Shown here piece after piece: positions 63,223-64,000 of a DNA stretch of 64,000 nt. The notes below the pieces were generated by a model. It did not search any database. It was given only the letters and a program-made list of their open reading frames with translations, and was not told the DNA's origin. Source of the stretch: Novosphingobium sp. ERN07 (GTDB lineage: Bacteria; Pseudomonadota; Alphaproteobacteria; Sphingomonadales; Sphingomonadaceae); assembly GCF_012641335.1 (NCBI RefSeq), contig NZ_JABAID010000006.1, forward strand, positions 172,994 to 236,993, written 5' to 3'. Both the position numbers and the translations under genes were made by a program. Position 1 is the first letter of the stretch. Each line of letters opens with the position of its first letter.

Positions 63223-64000
63223 ATGTTTGCGCAACTGCCACGGCTGGAAGATTTGGAAGACAAGAGTTTCGATGCTTTTGCGGTCGAGCGAGCTGCAACG
63301 GGCGAGACGATCGACCCCTATCCCAAACTTCACGAGCTGATGAATGCTGCAGCGTGCACAATGGCAGTTATCGGAAGCTGTTTACTGACATTCCCGATTT
63401 CCAGCTCGGGCATATGGACCAGTACCTGGTGTTCTGTCACGACGCGTGCAGGCGCGTGCTGATGGACCCAAAGAGCTTTCGTAATCATGACGTCTTCAAG
63501 CATAGTCTGGGAAAGAGTTTCGGACGAACGATCACGGTGATGGACGCGCCGGAACATGGTCGCTTGCTCAAAGTGTTCCAAAAGGCGTTCCTGCCACAGG
63601 TGGTTCGCCAATGGGGTGAGAGCGTTGTCGATCCGGTAGTCGACGCGCTGATGAGAAAGGTCATTGATTGATGCGAGGCCGATCTGATTGAGGATTATAC
63701 CCATCATTTCCCGTTCCAGGTGATCTACCGGCAATTGCAGCTTGCGCCTGATCAGGCTCCGATCTTTCACAAGCTGGCTGTGGCGCAGCTTTGGTCGACC
63801 ATCTGAGCACCACAGGGCGCGGAAGCAATACGAAAGCTGGGCGATTTTTTCGAGGAGCTGATCGAGATGCGCCGTGCGCAGCCCGGCGATGATCTGGTCA
63901 GCCATCTGGACACCCGCAATAACCGCGACTTTGGCGGCACGCTGACCGGTTTTGTGTTTGACGGGTCGAGTGCGGGCATTTGAGCGGGCTGGTGGGCATT
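63223..64000 (+). pseudogene. Cytochrome P450, disrupted and cut by window end
   Basis: ATG 63223 opens MFAQLPRLEDLEDKSFDAF and FDAFAVERAATGETIDPYPK, a P450-like N-terminus. Near 63345-63360 one base is missing: the reading continues in another frame as NGSYRKLFTDIPDFQLGHMD, FCHDACRRVLMDPKSFRNH and ITVMDAPEHGRLLKVFQKAF, the last being the C-helix motif that contacts haem. In that frame TGA stops occur at 63669-63671, 63804-63806 and 63981-63983, with P450-like sequence between them (CEADLIEDYTHHFPFQVIYR; AEAIRKLGDFFEELIEMRR). The haem cysteine would lie beyond the window. It cannot encode a working enzyme. Confidence 0.82.

Noticed and set aside
1..64000. CRISPR arrays, rRNA genes, insertion sequences or prophage
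   Set aside because: No regularly spaced repeats, rRNA signatures, transposase motifs or phage structural genes were noticed on reading both strands.

Overview
The window looks like a chromosomal segment of a Gram-negative, high-GC alphaproteobacterium, most likely a sphingomonad of the Novosphingobium/Sphingobium type. This is inferred from four TonB-dependent receptors, two GGAAC-N16-CGTT promoters of the EcfG general-stress type, a fused BcsA-BcsB cellulose synthase, a RibB with a dead RibA-like domain, and a BigR-type sulfide cluster. No plasmid or phage replication genes, intact transposases or CRISPR arrays were seen.

Layout. 1-425: the 5' end of a cyclophilin gene, tRNA-Ser(GGA), and a terminator. 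451-13656: vitamin B12. A minus-strand run of nine overlapping genes (btuB, DUF1636, cobT, a histidine phosphatase, cobS, cobC, cobD/cbiB, cobQ, cobU) is followed by the riboflavin gene ribBX. A plus-strand operon (btuM-like transporter, cobO, cobB) faces away from it. Each B12 operon has its own cobalamin riboswitch, and the two lie back to back at about 10.5-10.95 kb. Only the adenosylation, amidation and nucleotide-loop steps plus uptake are encoded here, which points to corrinoid salvage unless corrin-ring genes lie elsewhere. 13.7-17.7 kb: an iron-siderophore receptor with two inner-membrane partners behind a Fur-like box. 17.7-23.8 kb: a stress signalling operon (CHASE3/GAF hybrid kinase with three receiver domains, CheR, CheB, second response-regulator kinase) behind an EcfG-type promoter. 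24.1-27.3 kb: a small stress protein (second EcfG-type promoter), large-subunit catalase and hemerythrin-like protein. 27.3-33.5 kb: cytochrome bd oxidase (cydA, cydB, micro-gene cydX) divergent from its assembly exporter cydDC.

33.5-36.4 kb: sulfide/persulfide detoxification (TauE/SafE exporter, persulfide-dioxygenase-like MBL protein, DUF2892 protein, rhodanese, BigR/SqrR-like regulator) around a 22-bp inverted repeat. 36.4-45.1 kb: a second iron module. A catecholate-type receptor, a TonB protein and PiuC lie on one strand. A PepSY protein, a DUF2271 protein with a flavinylation motif, DUF4198, ApbE and an FMN-dependent hydroxy-acid dehydrogenase lie on the other. Fur-like boxes precede the operons. 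45.1-56.1 kb: a secreted RidA and a cellulose operon (bcsR/P-like, bcsQ, bcsAB, bcsC, bcsD, bcsZ).

56.4-64 kb: tRNA-Met(CAT), then a different kind of region. A two-domain acyl-CoA dehydrogenase is broken by stops and frameshifts, a cytochrome P450 is broken the same way, and between them lie an apparently intact TonB receptor and an APH-like phosphotransferase. It resembles a decaying catabolic island next to a tRNA gene. No single element is clearly a new system. The most interesting leads are the CheR/CheB-coupled stress kinase with its Glu/Gln-rich coiled coil, the flavinylation module beside the catecholate receptor, the paired cobalamin riboswitches with BtuM, and the HTH-RibB fusion.
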